64,000 bases of DNA from Sphingobacterium sp. UT-1RO-CII-1 (GTDB lineage: Bacteria; Bacteroidota; Bacteroidia; Sphingobacteriales; Sphingobacteriaceae). Made by a program: the position numbers and the translations under genes. The notes under the pieces were generated by a model. The model worked only from the letters and a program-made list of their open reading frames with translations, was not told the origin of the DNA and did no database searches. The stretch spans positions 124,001 to 188,000 of the forward strand of contig NZ_JAPPVJ010000004.1 in assembly GCF_026711005.1 (NCBI RefSeq), written 5' to 3'. Position 1 is the first letter of the stretch, and each line of letters starts with the position of its first letter. Shown here piece after piece: positions 1 to 8,542 of the stretch.

Positions 1-978
1 GGCACGTGCACCGTACATAGCCGTGGCAGAAGCATCTTTGAGCACTTCTAAAGATTCAATGTCTTCGGAGTTTAGGCCGGCAACAGAAGAACCTAAAAGA
101 GTTAAGGCATCGCCACTGCTTAATTGGTCGTTAGATACATTGACAACGTCTTCCAGGACAACACCATCGATAACCCATAGTGGTTTGTTATCGCCGGATA
201 TGGAAGTAGCGCCACGGATGCGAAGTTTGGGGGCGCTACCAAAAGAGCCCGATACGTTTTGTATCGAAACACCGGCAATACGGCCTTCCATCATTCGGCT
301 GATATCGGTTACTCCGTCCATTTTGATCTCTTCCATTTTAACACTGCTTGAAGAACCCGTGAAAAGCTTTTTATCAATTGTCTGGTAGCCTGTAGCAACA
401 ACTTCAACATCAGCAATGGACTCTACAGACGCACTCAATACGATGCGTACATTGTCTAAAGTCTGTACTTTTGTTGTTCGCTTTTGGTAGCCCAACATGA
501 TGATTTCGAGCTGATCGCCAATATTAGCTGATAGACGAAAATTACCACTTTGGTCAGTAGCTGTGCTTGTGTTTTTACCAACGACTGTGATAGTGGCTCC
601 TACTAATGCCTGTCCTTCTTGGTTGAGCACTCGGCCCGTAAGGACCTGTTGGCTATGCAGTATTTTTTCTACCGGTGCACCTACCCCAGAGCGACGGAGG
701 ATAATATGGTTTGAAACCAATTTGTAACTGAAACCATTCGTATTGGCAAGTTTTTGAAGAACCTCGTTTAAGTCAAGGTGCTTAACTTCGAAATCAACCT
801 CCGTCAAAGAGTTTATTTCTTCATCTTTGTAGACAAAATGGTAGCCGGTTTGACGCTCAACCTCGTTGAGGATTGATTTTAATGACTTGCCGGACGCATG
901 TATTGTGACCTTTTGCCCAAATGAATTGGCTTGAAGAGAGGTTGTAAAAATTAGAATCCAAAAAAGTATTAACTTCAT
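1..978 (-). CDS. SusC/FecA-like TonB-dependent outer-membrane receptor, N-terminal part (cut by window edge)
   Basis: The reading frame starts at 978 and runs open for 326 codons off the left edge, so only the N-terminus is seen. Residues 1-21 form a signal peptide (MKLILFWILIFTTSLQANSF). Residues ~28-95 look like a secretin/TonB N-terminal (STN) domain, the part that talks to a FecR anti-sigma factor in transducing receptors. Residues ~107-185 are a carboxypeptidase-regulatory-like beta-sandwich (motif TGRVLNQEGQALVGATITV). From ~200 on is the TonB plug with the SusC-typical stretches LRIRGATSI and PLWVIDGVVLE. Such proteins import glycans, peptides or metal chelates across the outer membrane. 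The fecR and sigma genes directly upstream on the same strand fit a transducer receptor. The substrate cannot be read from this fragment; a SusD partner, if present, would lie outside the window. Confidence 0.93.
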   Translation of the reverse strand, partial: MKLILFWILIFTTSLQANSFGQKVTIHASGKSLKSILNEVERQTGYHFVYKDEEINSLTEVDFEVKHLDLNEVLQKLANTNGFSYKLVSNHIILRRSGVGAPVEKILHSQQVLTGRVLNQEGQALVGATITVVGKNTSTATDQSGNFRLSANIGDQLEIIMLGYQKRTTKVQTLDNVRIVLSASVESIADVEVVATGYQTIDKKLFTGSSSSVKMEEIKMDGVTDISRMMEGRIAGVSIQNVSGSFGSAPKLRIRGATSISGDNKPLWVIDGVVLEDVVNVSNDQLSSGDALTLLGSSVAGLNSEDIESLEVLKDASATAMYGARA

Positions 979-1125
979 TATTCTTACAAAACCGTGATGC
1001 CCCCTTTTTAAATTTGAAAAAAGAGGACTATTAACAAAAAATAGCATAAATTTGTTAGTGAGTTTTAGTTTATAAAATGCTTAAATTCAATTTGGTGAGG
1101 GTGTGGCTGCACTCTCACTTTTTTT

Positions 1126-2265
1126 TTAATTCATGGTTATGGTGATCTTTTTTTCATTTAATTTAAATTTTAGATTAGTTAGATAGTTTAATATATCAAG
1201 TACGTCAGTTAACATAGCTTGTCGACTGATTTTACCGCTGTACAATACATTTTGATTGATGTTCGGAGCGATTTCAATTTCGACCCCGTACCATAATTTA
1301 AGTTGTTCACTGATATGATGCAGGTCATCTTTCTCAAAGAAAAATAGATCATCCACCCAGCTTAATTCGCGATCAATCGATTTACTGCTTTTGATCAAGT
1401 CATCGCCTCTTGTAATCAATATATCGTTCGGAAACATGGTTTGGCTTTTGGCTAGATGCTCAACCTGTACTTTTCCTTCGACCAATGCTATGCGTTTATT
1501 ACGCTTGTAGGCGTTGATGTTGAACTTGGTACCGAGGACTTTTATTTTTAGGTCGCCCGATTGTACAATGAATGGACGGGAGGGGTTTGAGGTAACTTCA
1601 AAGTAAACCTCACCTGTAATTTTGACTTCGCGTTGGTTGTTGGCAAATTTAGAAGGAAATTCCAATGAGCTTGAAGCGTTTAACATGGCTTTTGTACCGT
1701 CTGGTAAAAAAATGGTGTAAACGGCAGCTTCTGGTGTTATTAAGGTGTTTAACCCCGTTGTATTTTCTTCTTCATCTTCGGTATATTGTAAGCTTCCTTC
1801 AGTGAGTGGCGTAAAGCCATTGATGTCGGCTGCTGGATGTAGGTTGTGCTCGGCACCGTCAGCAGTAATTAAACGAGCTTCTGTTTTAGCAGGAGCCAAA
1901 TCTAATGTCGTGAATGTTTGATTGGCAGTCGGCGAATTGGTATGCTGCTTTTGCCATAAATAATAGCCACCGGAGCAGATGAGTAAAAAAGCGACCAGCA
2001 CTGCCGCAGCTGTATGCCGGTAGTACGGGATACGGGTAGCAGCGGGGGTGGTATTCGCTAAGACACGATCCCAGGCTTCGTCTGGGTTTGCTTGGTTAAA
2101 CGTGGAGAAGGCTTCTGTTAGCTCTTTGTTATTGCAGATATCCGAAAAAACACGTTCATTCTCTGGCTTCTCTCGAAGCCAAGACATAAGTTCATCCAAT
2201 TCTTCATCTGTTAGGGATGATAATTGATGTTTTAGTATCAGGTTAGTTATTCTGTTTCTCTCCAT
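1126..2265 (-). CDS. FecR-family anti-sigma factor
   Basis: This 379-residue inner-membrane regulator has the usual Bacteroidota FecR layout. A cytoplasmic N-terminal anti-sigma region (~1-78, helical) is followed by one membrane helix near 84-104 (AAAVLVAFLLICSGGYYLW). The periplasmic FecR domain (~180-275) contains LNASSSLEFPSKF, EVKITGEVYFEV and IKVLGTKFNINAY. A DUF4974-type C-terminal domain (~305-378) resembles the STN fold of the receptor. It is expected to hold the ECF sigma factor encoded just upstream until the receptor at 1-978 signals. Order sigma-fecR-receptor on one strand is the classic arrangement. Gaps are 154 bp to sigma and 147 bp to the receptor, so the receptor may have its own promoter. 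Confidence 0.95.
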   Translation of the reverse strand: MERNRITNLILKHQLSSLTDEELDELMSWLREKPENERVFSDICNNKELTEAFSTFNQANPDEAWDRVLANTTPAATRIPYYRHTAAAVLVAFLLICSGGYYLWQKQHTNSPTANQTFTTLDLAPAKTEARLITADGAEHNLHPAADINGFTPLTEGSLQYTEDEEENTTGLNTLITPEAAVYTIFLPDGTKAMLNASSSLEFPSKFANNQREVKITGEVYFEVTSNPSRPFIVQSGDLKIKVLGTKFNINAYKRNKRIALVEGKVQVEHLAKSQTMFPNDILITRGDDLIKSSKSIDRELSWVDDLFFFEKDDLHHISEQLKLWYGVEIEIAPNINQNVLYSGKISRQAMLTDVLDILNYLTNLKFKLNEKKITITMN

Positions 2266-2419
2266 CTATTAATAAAGAAACGGAGGGTAAACAAAAGGGG
2301 TAAACAAAATGTGAAAATATTACTTTTAGTTTTATTTTTTATGCGTGAATGAGAAGGTGGTTGTGTTTAAGTGCTTGTCCTGTAAAGGATAAGGTTGTGT
2401 TTAAACTAAATGAAGAACG

Positions 2420-2944
2420 CTAAAATAGATGGAGTAGTAATGCTGATATCAAAAAAATCATTCTCTCTAACAGTAATTTGACACCCCTTTTTTTGTGCGA
2501 TTTGACAGTTTCTAGCGCAATGCCAAGCTTTTCTGCAATTTCGCTGTTCGATAATTCCTCTAAGTAGCCGTAGCGTACTACTTTTTGACAGACATGCGGT
2601 AAGCTGTTAATGGCTTGGTGCAACCGGTAGTAAGTTTCTACTTTTATGATGTCCTGCTCTAGGTCGGTGTCATCGATTTCTATTTGTGGTGTTAAGGTAA
2701 GGTAGTTGTCATGGACTTTAAGGCGTCGTGCACGGTTGAGAACAGCGTAGCGAATTGACGTGTATAGAAAATTGCGGATAGCAATAGGGTTAGCTACGTT
2801 GTTGATGTCTGATTTGTTGTTTATGAGTTGTACGAAAGCATCTTGGACTATATCTTCTGCTACTTCAGTGTCAATAACTTTAGTTTTCGCATAGTATACT
2901 AAGCGCGAATAATATTCTTTGAAAATAACTTCAAATCTTTCCAT
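2420..2944 (-). CDS. ECF-type RNA polymerase sigma factor (RpoE/FecI-like)
   Basis: The protein has 174 residues, normal for ECF sigma factors. Region sigma-2 (~8-75) includes the DIVQDAFVQL helix that binds core polymerase and the -10 element. Region sigma-4 (~115-165) includes the helix-turn-helix around LEELSNSEIAEKLGIALETVKSH. There is no sigma-3 and no extra C-terminal domain. The hydrophobic tail (MIFLISALLLHLF) is common in Bacteroidota FecI-like factors. It lies upstream of fecR and the SusC-type receptor and should direct transcription of that receptor locus in answer to an extracellular ligand. A TACCTTTG -7-like motif sits 26 bp before the start. The target promoters cannot be identified from the window. 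Confidence 0.95.
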   Translation of the reverse strand: MERFEVIFKEYYSRLVYYAKTKVIDTEVAEDIVQDAFVQLINNKSDINNVANPIAIRNFLYTSIRYAVLNRARRLKVHDNYLTLTPQIEIDDTDLEQDIIKVETYYRLHQAINSLPHVCQKVVRYGYLEELSNSEIAEKLGIALETVKSHKKRGVKLLLERMIFLISALLLHLF

Positions 2945-2970
2945 TTTTTAAAGTTAAAGTAACATTTCCA

Positions 2971-2978
2971 CAAAGGTA
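2971..2978 (-). promoter_or_regulatory. Putative -7 element of the ECF sigma gene
   Basis: On the minus strand the octamer TACCTTTG fits the Bacteroidota -7 consensus TAnnTTTG, 26 bp before the sigma start codon. No good TTTG -33 element is visible at the normal spacing, so this call is weak. Confidence 0.35.
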
Positions 2979-3258
2979 TAAGCTATGCGGAGGCGTTATT
3001 GTCTTTTATAGTCATGTGATTAACCTACCTCTTGATAAATAAATTGATTAGTTTTTATTACCTGTAGGATTTATTAAGATATGTAAAACTATTGGGAAAA
3101 TAAAATATTACGATCAAACTTATTAATAATGGGGCTGTGTTGTCTGCTTTCGGTACAGCTATAAGGTTAATTGAATCCATAGCCAGATGTATATAGCTGT
3201 CGTGGGATGTGAGTTATTAAAAATATTGTTGTAGGTGGTGATGGATTTTGAAAGAAGA
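2979..3258. other. AT-rich intergenic stretch without recognised feature
   Basis: Between the sigma gene and the small membrane-protein gene lie about 400 bp. Apart from the -7-like motif at its left end and the hairpin at 3259-3282, I see no open frame with coding character, no RNA gene and no repeat. Confidence 0.5.
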
Positions 3259-3282
3259 AAAGCAAGGCCTAAGCCTCGCTTT
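3259..3282 (-). terminator. Rho-independent terminator-like hairpin
   Basis: AAAGCAAGGC and GCCTCGCTTT form a 10-bp stem with one mismatch around the loop CTAA. Read on the minus strand the hairpin is followed by TCTTC after a T run, and it lies 59 bp past the stop of the membrane-protein gene. It probably ends the siderophore-module transcript. Confidence 0.6.
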
Positions 3283-3341
3283 CTATTATAGACATATAAT
3301 ACTTATTAATTTGTAATTGAAGTAATTCTGTACAATGTAAA

Positions 3342-4082
3342 TTAAACGGTATCTTTAATAGATGTATCTTTTACTAAACGATTTCGGAAAAAGAACCATA
3401 AGAGTAAAAGGAAAATCAGATAAGAAATATTAAAAGCGGCCGCACCAAGCCAACCTTTAAGGTCTGAGGACGGAAGGATCATCTTGAAGGGCAGTTGGTA
3501 GAGTGTCAAAAAGAAGGGGCTGATAAAACCTGCCCACCTGGGTAGGGTCGTTTTTCCCATAAATACTAAAATAGAAAAGATGAGGTAGGCCAACAGCATG
3601 ATAATTATTGCTGTCCCCCAGGTAATATACATTGCTTTTTGAAACCCTGCCGCTGTTTCTAATAGATAGGGGTGAGCAATAGGGTCGGTGTTGTAAATAG
3701 CTTTATAAATTTCTCCTGTAAAGTAAAAGACGGCATGTCCTAAGGGCATTAGCATGACACTGATAATTAACAGGTAGTAGATACCCAAAGTATACCATTT
3801 TTCTTTTTCCTTGAAATACTGGTATACGAGCCAAACGCAAGGTAAAAAAAGTGTAGCTGTCATTGCTGCGATCAATGCGCCAAACATAAGTCTATTTGTA
3901 GATCCTTCTAACATGAGGGTGGCGAGCCCGACATCAACTTGATCAGCATAAGTTTCCGAGAAAAGTGGGTAATCTTTAGGGTCTACCTCAAACCCTGCAA
4001 CATATACATCACCGATAATCCAGCATATAGCACCAATTATTCCAGCGATAAAAGCCCATTTAATTTTATTATGATATGTCAT
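3342..4082 (-). CDS. Small integral membrane protein (DUF6796-like)
   Basis: The 246-residue protein has about six to seven hydrophobic helices (for example ~10-30, ~67-90, ~98-118, ~150-175, ~185-205, ~212-232). A short basic tail follows the last one (FFFRNRLVKDTSIKDTV). The conserved-looking start (IAGIIGAICWIIGDVYVAGF) and the glycine/tryptophan pattern remind me of the uncharacterised DUF6796 family, but that is recall, not a search. It follows the MATE gene by 30 bp on the same strand, so it is probably the last gene of the siderophore-interacting protein/MATE operon. No enzymatic motif is visible. It could help export or be a bystander. Confidence 0.8.
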   Translation of the reverse strand: MTYHNKIKWAFIAGIIGAICWIIGDVYVAGFEVDPKDYPLFSETYADQVDVGLATLMLEGSTNRLMFGALIAAMTATLFLPCVWLVYQYFKEKEKWYTLGIYYLLIISVMLMPLGHAVFYFTGEIYKAIYNTDPIAHPYLLETAAGFQKAMYITWGTAIIIMLLAYLIFSILVFMGKTTLPRWAGFISPFFLTLYQLPFKMILPSSDLKGWLGAAAFNISYLIFLLLLWFFFRNRLVKDTSIKDTV

Positions 4083-4112
4083 TTTTCCTGTAATTTGATG
4101 ATTTTCTTTAAT

Positions 4113-5465
4113 TTATTCTTGTAGTGCGTATAGGCGTAATTTTTTTGCACTTTGAAGTACTGTATAGATAACGATTCCAAAAATGATCCAGTCGATAATC
4201 GCACTTGTGAAATAAATGCTTCTGACACCATAAAACTGGGGAATGATAAGAAGTGCGGGAATATAAAAAACAACTTGTCTAAGTATGCTTATTGTGGTAG
4301 CAGGCTTGGCTTCTTCGATGGAAGTAAACCAGACCATAGCCATAAATACAAAAGGCAATACAAGCAGAACACTCATATAGACTCTAAAGTCCGTTAGCTG
4401 TTCTGGGGAAAAAGTCATGTTTGGTATCATGAGTGTTAAGAGTCCGTCCGGATTGAACATAACAAATAGCCAGAATGGTAGTAATATTAATAATCCTGTG
4501 ATCGAAAATAAACTATACGAACGAATGCTGCGATCATATTGTTTTGCACCGTAGTTCATACCGGATACCGGTTGTAGTGCCCGCATTAATCCCCATAAAG
4601 GCGTGTTTAGTAAAATATAAAAACGATTTACGGCGGTGAAGAATGTAATGTCTAGGGAGTTTCCGTATTTTGAAAGAGCATTGAATACCACAATATTTTG
4701 AACGACAATCATTACCATCATAATAAAGCCGGGCATCCCTAAGGAGAGTGTTTCTTTGATGATAGCTTTATCTATTTTTAAAGACCAAAACTTTGTTTTA
4801 AAAGATGAACGCCCAGTAGCATAGTACCATGCGCCGACGAGCGTATAGATTATCATAGAAATATTGGTAGCCCATGCTGCACCGGCTACGCCCCAACTAA
4901 AAGTGTCTATGAAAATGGGCTTTAAAGCAACGTCGACAAGCAAGCCAAGGGCAATCATCCATGCGGCCGTTTTCATGCGACCTTCGGCACGGATGATCAT
5001 ATTGATGGCAAGACCATATATCCAAAAAAAACTTCCTAGAATAGTCGCCTGAAAATACGATGTGCCCAGATTTAATATTTCACCTCTTCCTCCCATCATA
5101 TAAACCAGATCTCTGGCGAAAAAATAACAAGGAACAGTAACTAGAACAGAAAAGAGCAAAGTCAGATAATTGATATTGCCAAATGACTTATTTAGTTTTT
5201 CTTGATTGTTTGCTCCTAGCCAAATGCTTATAGCAGCTCCCATTCCTGTGCCGATTAGTGTACCCAGACCCTGTGAAAATTGGGCCAGAGGATAAGCAAT
5301 ACCCACGGCAGCTAATGCATTATTATTGATGAGATGACCAACAAAGACTCCATCTAGAAAGTTGTTCAGCCCATACAAAACCATCGCTACTACGGCAGGC
5401 CAGGATAGTTGCCACATCACAGTAGGCAAAGGTTTGGTAAGGATGATGGTACGTTGTTGCTCCAT
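4113..5465 (-). CDS. MATE-family multidrug/siderophore exporter
   Basis: The 450 residues form twelve membrane segments in two homologous halves, the normal MATE size. Family features are the opening WQLSWPAVVAMVLYGLNNFLDGVFVG and IGTGMGAAISIWLGANN. The second half begins around residue 240 (LSLGMPGFIMMVMIVVQNIVV) and includes PVSGMNYGAKQYDRS. MATE proteins use a sodium or proton gradient to expel small organic compounds. Placement 26 bp after a siderophore-interacting flavoprotein and divergent from an AraC regulator suggests the cargo is a siderophore or a related chelator rather than a general drug. The start at 5465 gives a normal N-terminus. Confidence 0.92.
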   Translation of the reverse strand: MEQQRTIILTKPLPTVMWQLSWPAVVAMVLYGLNNFLDGVFVGHLINNNALAAVGIAYPLAQFSQGLGTLIGTGMGAAISIWLGANNQEKLNKSFGNINYLTLLFSVLVTVPCYFFARDLVYMMGGRGEILNLGTSYFQATILGSFFWIYGLAINMIIRAEGRMKTAAWMIALGLLVDVALKPIFIDTFSWGVAGAAWATNISMIIYTLVGAWYYATGRSSFKTKFWSLKIDKAIIKETLSLGMPGFIMMVMIVVQNIVVFNALSKYGNSLDITFFTAVNRFYILLNTPLWGLMRALQPVSGMNYGAKQYDRSIRSYSLFSITGLLILLPFWLFVMFNPDGLLTLMIPNMTFSPEQLTDFRVYMSVLLVLPFVFMAMVWFTSIEEAKPATTISILRQVVFYIPALLIIPQFYGVRSIYFTSAIIDWIIFGIVIYTVLQSAKKLRLYALQE

Positions 5466-5491
5466 AAATATTTGTTTGTTATAGCTTGTGT

Positions 5492-6307
5492 TTAGCCTTC
5501 TTTTTCTTTTTGCCTATCTACTGTAGACTTATCTTCTGCTACACCCGATTTCCAATAGGAATAAGCGTATAGTTCCTGCTGTTGCCAATCTTTTTCTTTT
5601 CGCAGATAGTGGCGAATAGCTTTAACACTCGAAAATTCAGCGGCGACATAGCCGGAGCGGGAATGTGTTGGCAGGGCTTGCTGCTTTACGGTATCGGCTA
5701 GTAAACTGCCGTCTTGTGGATGTGTATTGTATAACCAAATAAAATTAATATTGGCTTTGGTTTTTAAGGCTTGTTTGTCTTCTTCACCGTGAACCTCAAT
5801 GATGCAGGTGCCGTTGGCTTCGGGGCTAAGATCTTCTAAGATCGCTGCTATTACAGGAATTCCTGTAGCATCAGCAACCAGGAGATAGTTGTCGGCTTTT
5901 ACATATAGATCCGTCTTTCCATCTTTCATTAAAACGCCTAAGTTGTCTCCTTCTTTGGCTGAAATAGCCCAAGCAGAAGCCGGACCCTCGTCGCCATGTG
6001 CGACAAAATCAATCCAGATTTCATTCGTTGTCAAATCGATTCCCCGATGTGTATAGGTTCTTATGTATGGACGAATCTCGTCTGCTAATGGCTCCCATTG
6101 TCCTTTTTCATAGTCAAATTTTGGAAAGTAAATCTCTGATATACCTTTTGGTGGAATAAGGATCTTATTATTTACGCCTACCGTAGTGTTGGCAAATAAA
6201 GGAATCTGATCTCCTGTTAGATAAATTCTGATGTAGTGAGGAGTGATATACTCCTTTCTACTTACTTGAAGTGCTGCCTGAATAGTTTTAAAATTTGCTT
6301 TACTCAT
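5492..6307 (-). CDS. Siderophore-interacting protein (FAD-binding ferric-chelate reductase, ViuB/YqjH-type)
   Basis: Such flavoproteins reduce ferric siderophores in the cytoplasm and release ferrous iron. The FAD-binding barrel covers ~10-130. It has ITPHYIRIYLTGDQ, the R-x-Y-T flavin signature YIRTYTHRGID and DFVAHGDEGPASAWA. The NAD(P)H-binding SIP domain follows (~140-250), with YLLVADATGIPVIAAILEDL. The C-terminal YWKSG motif is typical of the family. An in-frame extension to 6370 exists, but the extra 21 residues are unlike the family and the start at 6307 (MSKANFKTIQ) gives the usual 271-residue length. It heads the operon with the MATE exporter and the small membrane protein. It faces the AraC regulator across about 160 bp containing a palindrome. 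Confidence 0.92.
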   Translation of the reverse strand: MSKANFKTIQAALQVSRKEYITPHYIRIYLTGDQIPLFANTTVGVNNKILIPPKGISEIYFPKFDYEKGQWEPLADEIRPYIRTYTHRGIDLTTNEIWIDFVAHGDEGPASAWAISAKEGDNLGVLMKDGKTDLYVKADNYLLVADATGIPVIAAILEDLSPEANGTCIIEVHGEEDKQALKTKANINFIWLYNTHPQDGSLLADTVKQQALPTHSRSGYVAAEFSSVKAIRHYLRKEKDWQQQELYAYSYWKSGVAEDKSTVDRQKEKEG

Positions 6308-6348
6308 ACTTGTTGATTCATTATTAAGAATAGTTCTAAATAATATAC

Positions 6349-6366
6349 ATATCTTTGCGAAGATAT
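6349..6366. promoter_or_regulatory. Palindrome in the divergent AraC/siderophore-module control region
   Basis: ATATCTT-TGCG-AAGATAT is a perfect 7-bp inverted repeat with a 4-bp centre, 42 bp before the flavoprotein start and 103 bp before the araC-type gene. It could be an operator for a dimeric regulator. It also contains TATCTTTG, which fits the -7 consensus on the plus strand. Function is inferred from position only. Confidence 0.4.
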
Positions 6367-6469
6367 TCAAATAACATTGTGTCTTACTAACGTTTAAGGG
6401 ATAAAAAAAGCCGTATAAAGGAATATTGTAAGTGTAATAGTGAAAGAATAGAATAATAATAAGATATAA

Positions 6470-7462
6470 ATGGGACTAAATTTATATGTAGCAGATATAC
6501 CGGAGCTGATGGTGTCTAGAGAATTTTCTCATAAACAATTGATACATAATGAGTGTGTTAGGGAAGATGTGATCCTATTAAATGGGGCGGCGGCAAGTGG
6601 GGTGTATCGGGAAATGCATACGCCAGATTTGCATATAAGCTACGGGGATATTGAATTAGCTAGACGAACTAGGCTTCATTTTGATAGCGATTATGAAAGT
6701 GTTGAAATGCATTTTGCACTTAATGGTGATACAATTGCAACATCACAAAGTTTTAAAAAACATGTGAATTTTAAAGCTAACCAGCATAATATTATATATG
6801 CGAATAGGTTTAGGGGGAAAATGGAATGGGAGGGAAGTGATTTCCGTATTTTCGAAGTAAATATGGCTCCTTCTTTTTTTAAAAGGTTTTTACCAGAGGA
6901 CAGTTGTGATATTTTTGATGCTTTTCGTAAACAGATTGAAAATGGAGCCTCTTCTCTTATAACAGAGCAGCATCAATTGATTGATATGCAGATGTATGAA
7001 ATTATCGGACAAATTATTCGATGTGAACGCAAAGGATTATTTAAGAAAATATTTCTAGAAACGAAGGTGCTAGAACTTTTGTTGTTGCAACTGGAGCAGT
7101 TATATGGGCAGAAGTATGCTAATAGCAGTATTAAAAGTAGTGATGTGAAAAAAATGTATGCAGTTCGGGATTTTATGTTGAGTAATTTAGAAGCATCAAG
7201 CTCGCTAGTAGAGCTGGCCCATGAGGTAGGGACAAATGAATTTACATTGAAAAAGGGATTTAAGGAAATATTTGGAACAACCGTTTACGGCTATTGGACT
7301 GACGTAAAAATGGAAGAAGCCCGAAAGATGCTACAAAAGAATGATAGAAGTATTGCTGAGATAGCTACTGCCATTGGCTATAAAAATCCGCAGCATTTTA
7401 CCTCCGCTTTTAAACGAAAATATAATATATTACCTAGCCAGCTGAGACGAGGTGTAATGTAG
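6470..7462 (+). CDS. AraC-family transcriptional regulator (PchR-like)
   Basis: The protein has 330 residues. The N-terminal ~215 residues form an effector-binding region without a recognised named fold. The C-terminal ~100 residues hold two helix-turn-helix units: SLVELAHEVGTNEFTLKKGF and SIAEIATAIGYKNPQHFTSA, ending FKRKYNILPSQLR. The general plan and the divergent siderophore genes match PchR-type regulators that sense ferric siderophores inside the cell; this is inference from context. It most likely controls the divergent flavoprotein/MATE operon and perhaps itself through the shared intergenic region. A strong bidirectional terminator follows the gene. Confidence 0.92.
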   Translation: MGLNLYVADIPELMVSREFSHKQLIHNECVREDVILLNGAAASGVYREMHTPDLHISYGDIELARRTRLHFDSDYESVEMHFALNGDTIATSQSFKKHVNFKANQHNIIYANRFRGKMEWEGSDFRIFEVNMAPSFFKRFLPEDSCDIFDAFRKQIENGASSLITEQHQLIDMQMYEIIGQIIRCERKGLFKKIFLETKVLELLLLQLEQLYGQKYANSSIKSSDVKKMYAVRDFMLSNLEASSSLVELAHEVGTNEFTLKKGFKEIFGTTVYGYWTDVKMEEARKMLQKNDRSIAEIATAIGYKNPQHFTSAFKRKYNILPSQLRRGVM

Positions 7463-7516
7463 GTGTAAAACTAGACAGTTGATCTGGGATGGATCGTAGG
7501 AAAAGACTATCAAAAT

Positions 7517-7548
7517 AAAAAAGCAAGGCTATATAACCTTGCTTTTTT
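7517..7548. terminator. Bidirectional Rho-independent terminator
   Basis: AAAAAAGCAAGG and CCTTGCTTTTTT pair perfectly over 12 bp around an 8-nt loop. A-tract and T-tract on both sides let it serve the AraC gene (+) and the FKBP gene (-), which converge here. Confidence 0.85.
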
Positions 7549-7567
7549 ATTATGATATGTATACTTA

Positions 7568-8521
7568 TTAATTTACAGCTGTAGTATCTGCCTTAGGGCC
7601 AGCAATAACATCAACCAGTTCGACATCAAAAACTAAAGGAGCATAAGGAGGAATTTCACCACCACCGCGCTCGCCATAGCCTAAATGTGAAGGGATTAAT
7701 AAAGTAGCTTTTGAACCTTTTGTTAAAAGTTGGAAAGCTTCAGTCCATCCTTGAATAACAGGGTCGTGACCGATACGGAAACGTAAAGGTTCGTACTGAC
7801 GCATTGGGTTAAATTTGTTTTCCTTTTTAGCAAGCTCAGCGTTGTTCGTATCGAATATTTTACCGCCTACTAATTTACCCGTATAATTAACCACTACGGT
7901 ATCACCGATAACAGGTTTATTGCCTTTACCTTCTTCGTTTACAGCATACTGTAGGCCGCTTTCAGTCTTTTTAGGGTCTAGTTTATTTGTAGAGATATAG
8001 CTCGCTAATTTTCCTTCTTCGCCATTTTTCAAACCATCTACCTCAGATTTGAAATACTCGTCGATCTGTGCATAAAGAGCAGAGTCAGTTAAGCTACCTT
8101 TTTTGAAGTGTTTTCTAACTTTAATTTTAAAAGTGACAAATTTGTCAGCAAACTCAGGCTTTGGTTGCCCCATTCTTGCAGCCATAGTATCTAAGTTTAA
8201 TTTAAAGATAGCGCTATCGCCCTCACCTAAAAACTTAAACATAGAGTTGTAATCGCCTGCATATAGACCCGGAATAGAGTCAGGTGCAATATTTACAATT
8301 TGTGGCAAACCGATGTCGTATGTGCTTTGTAAAAGAGAGTCTTTACGGTCGGTTGTAACAATCATGTCAACTGATAGTAAGTCGCCGGATTGTGCTTTTT
8401 CTGCACCTGCGTCCTTAACTATATTATATTCAAGACCACCCTCACCTTTTTTGAAGTTTTGACAAGCAGCAGTCGCTAATAAAGTGACAGCGGCTGAAAG
8501 GAATAAAATTGATTTCTTCAT
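7568..8521 (-). CDS. FKBP-type peptidyl-prolyl isomerase lipoprotein
   Basis: The 317-residue protein starts with a lipoprotein signal (MKKSILFLSAAVTLLATAAC, lipidated Cys20), so it is anchored facing the periplasm. The C-terminal ~110 residues (from about 205) are an FKBP domain: GDTVVVNYTGKLVGGKIFDT, FRIGHDPVIQGWTEAFQLL, ATLLIPSHLGYGERG, IPPYAPLVFDVELVDV. Residues ~40-155 look like a second, degenerate FKBP fold (start GDLLSVDMIVTT, FKFLGEGDSAIFKL, end KFVTFKIKVRKHF) that has lost the active-site aromatics. It should assist folding of exported proteins. The gene follows the DHH phosphoesterase by 21 bp and is probably cotranscribed with it. Confidence 0.93.
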   Translation of the reverse strand: MKKSILFLSAAVTLLATAACQNFKKGEGGLEYNIVKDAGAEKAQSGDLLSVDMIVTTDRKDSLLQSTYDIGLPQIVNIAPDSIPGLYAGDYNSMFKFLGEGDSAIFKLNLDTMAARMGQPKPEFADKFVTFKIKVRKHFKKGSLTDSALYAQIDEYFKSEVDGLKNGEEGKLASYISTNKLDPKKTESGLQYAVNEEGKGNKPVIGDTVVVNYTGKLVGGKIFDTNNAELAKKENKFNPMRQYEPLRFRIGHDPVIQGWTEAFQLLTKGSKATLLIPSHLGYGERGGGEIPPYAPLVFDVELVDVIAGPKADTTAVN

Positions 8522-8542
8522 TGTTTTGATATAATCACTATG

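Noticed and set aside
23..388. Plus-strand open frame of 121 codons
   Set aside because: It lies opposite the SusC-type receptor plug, which has clear domain similarity; the antisense frame has no recognisable motif.
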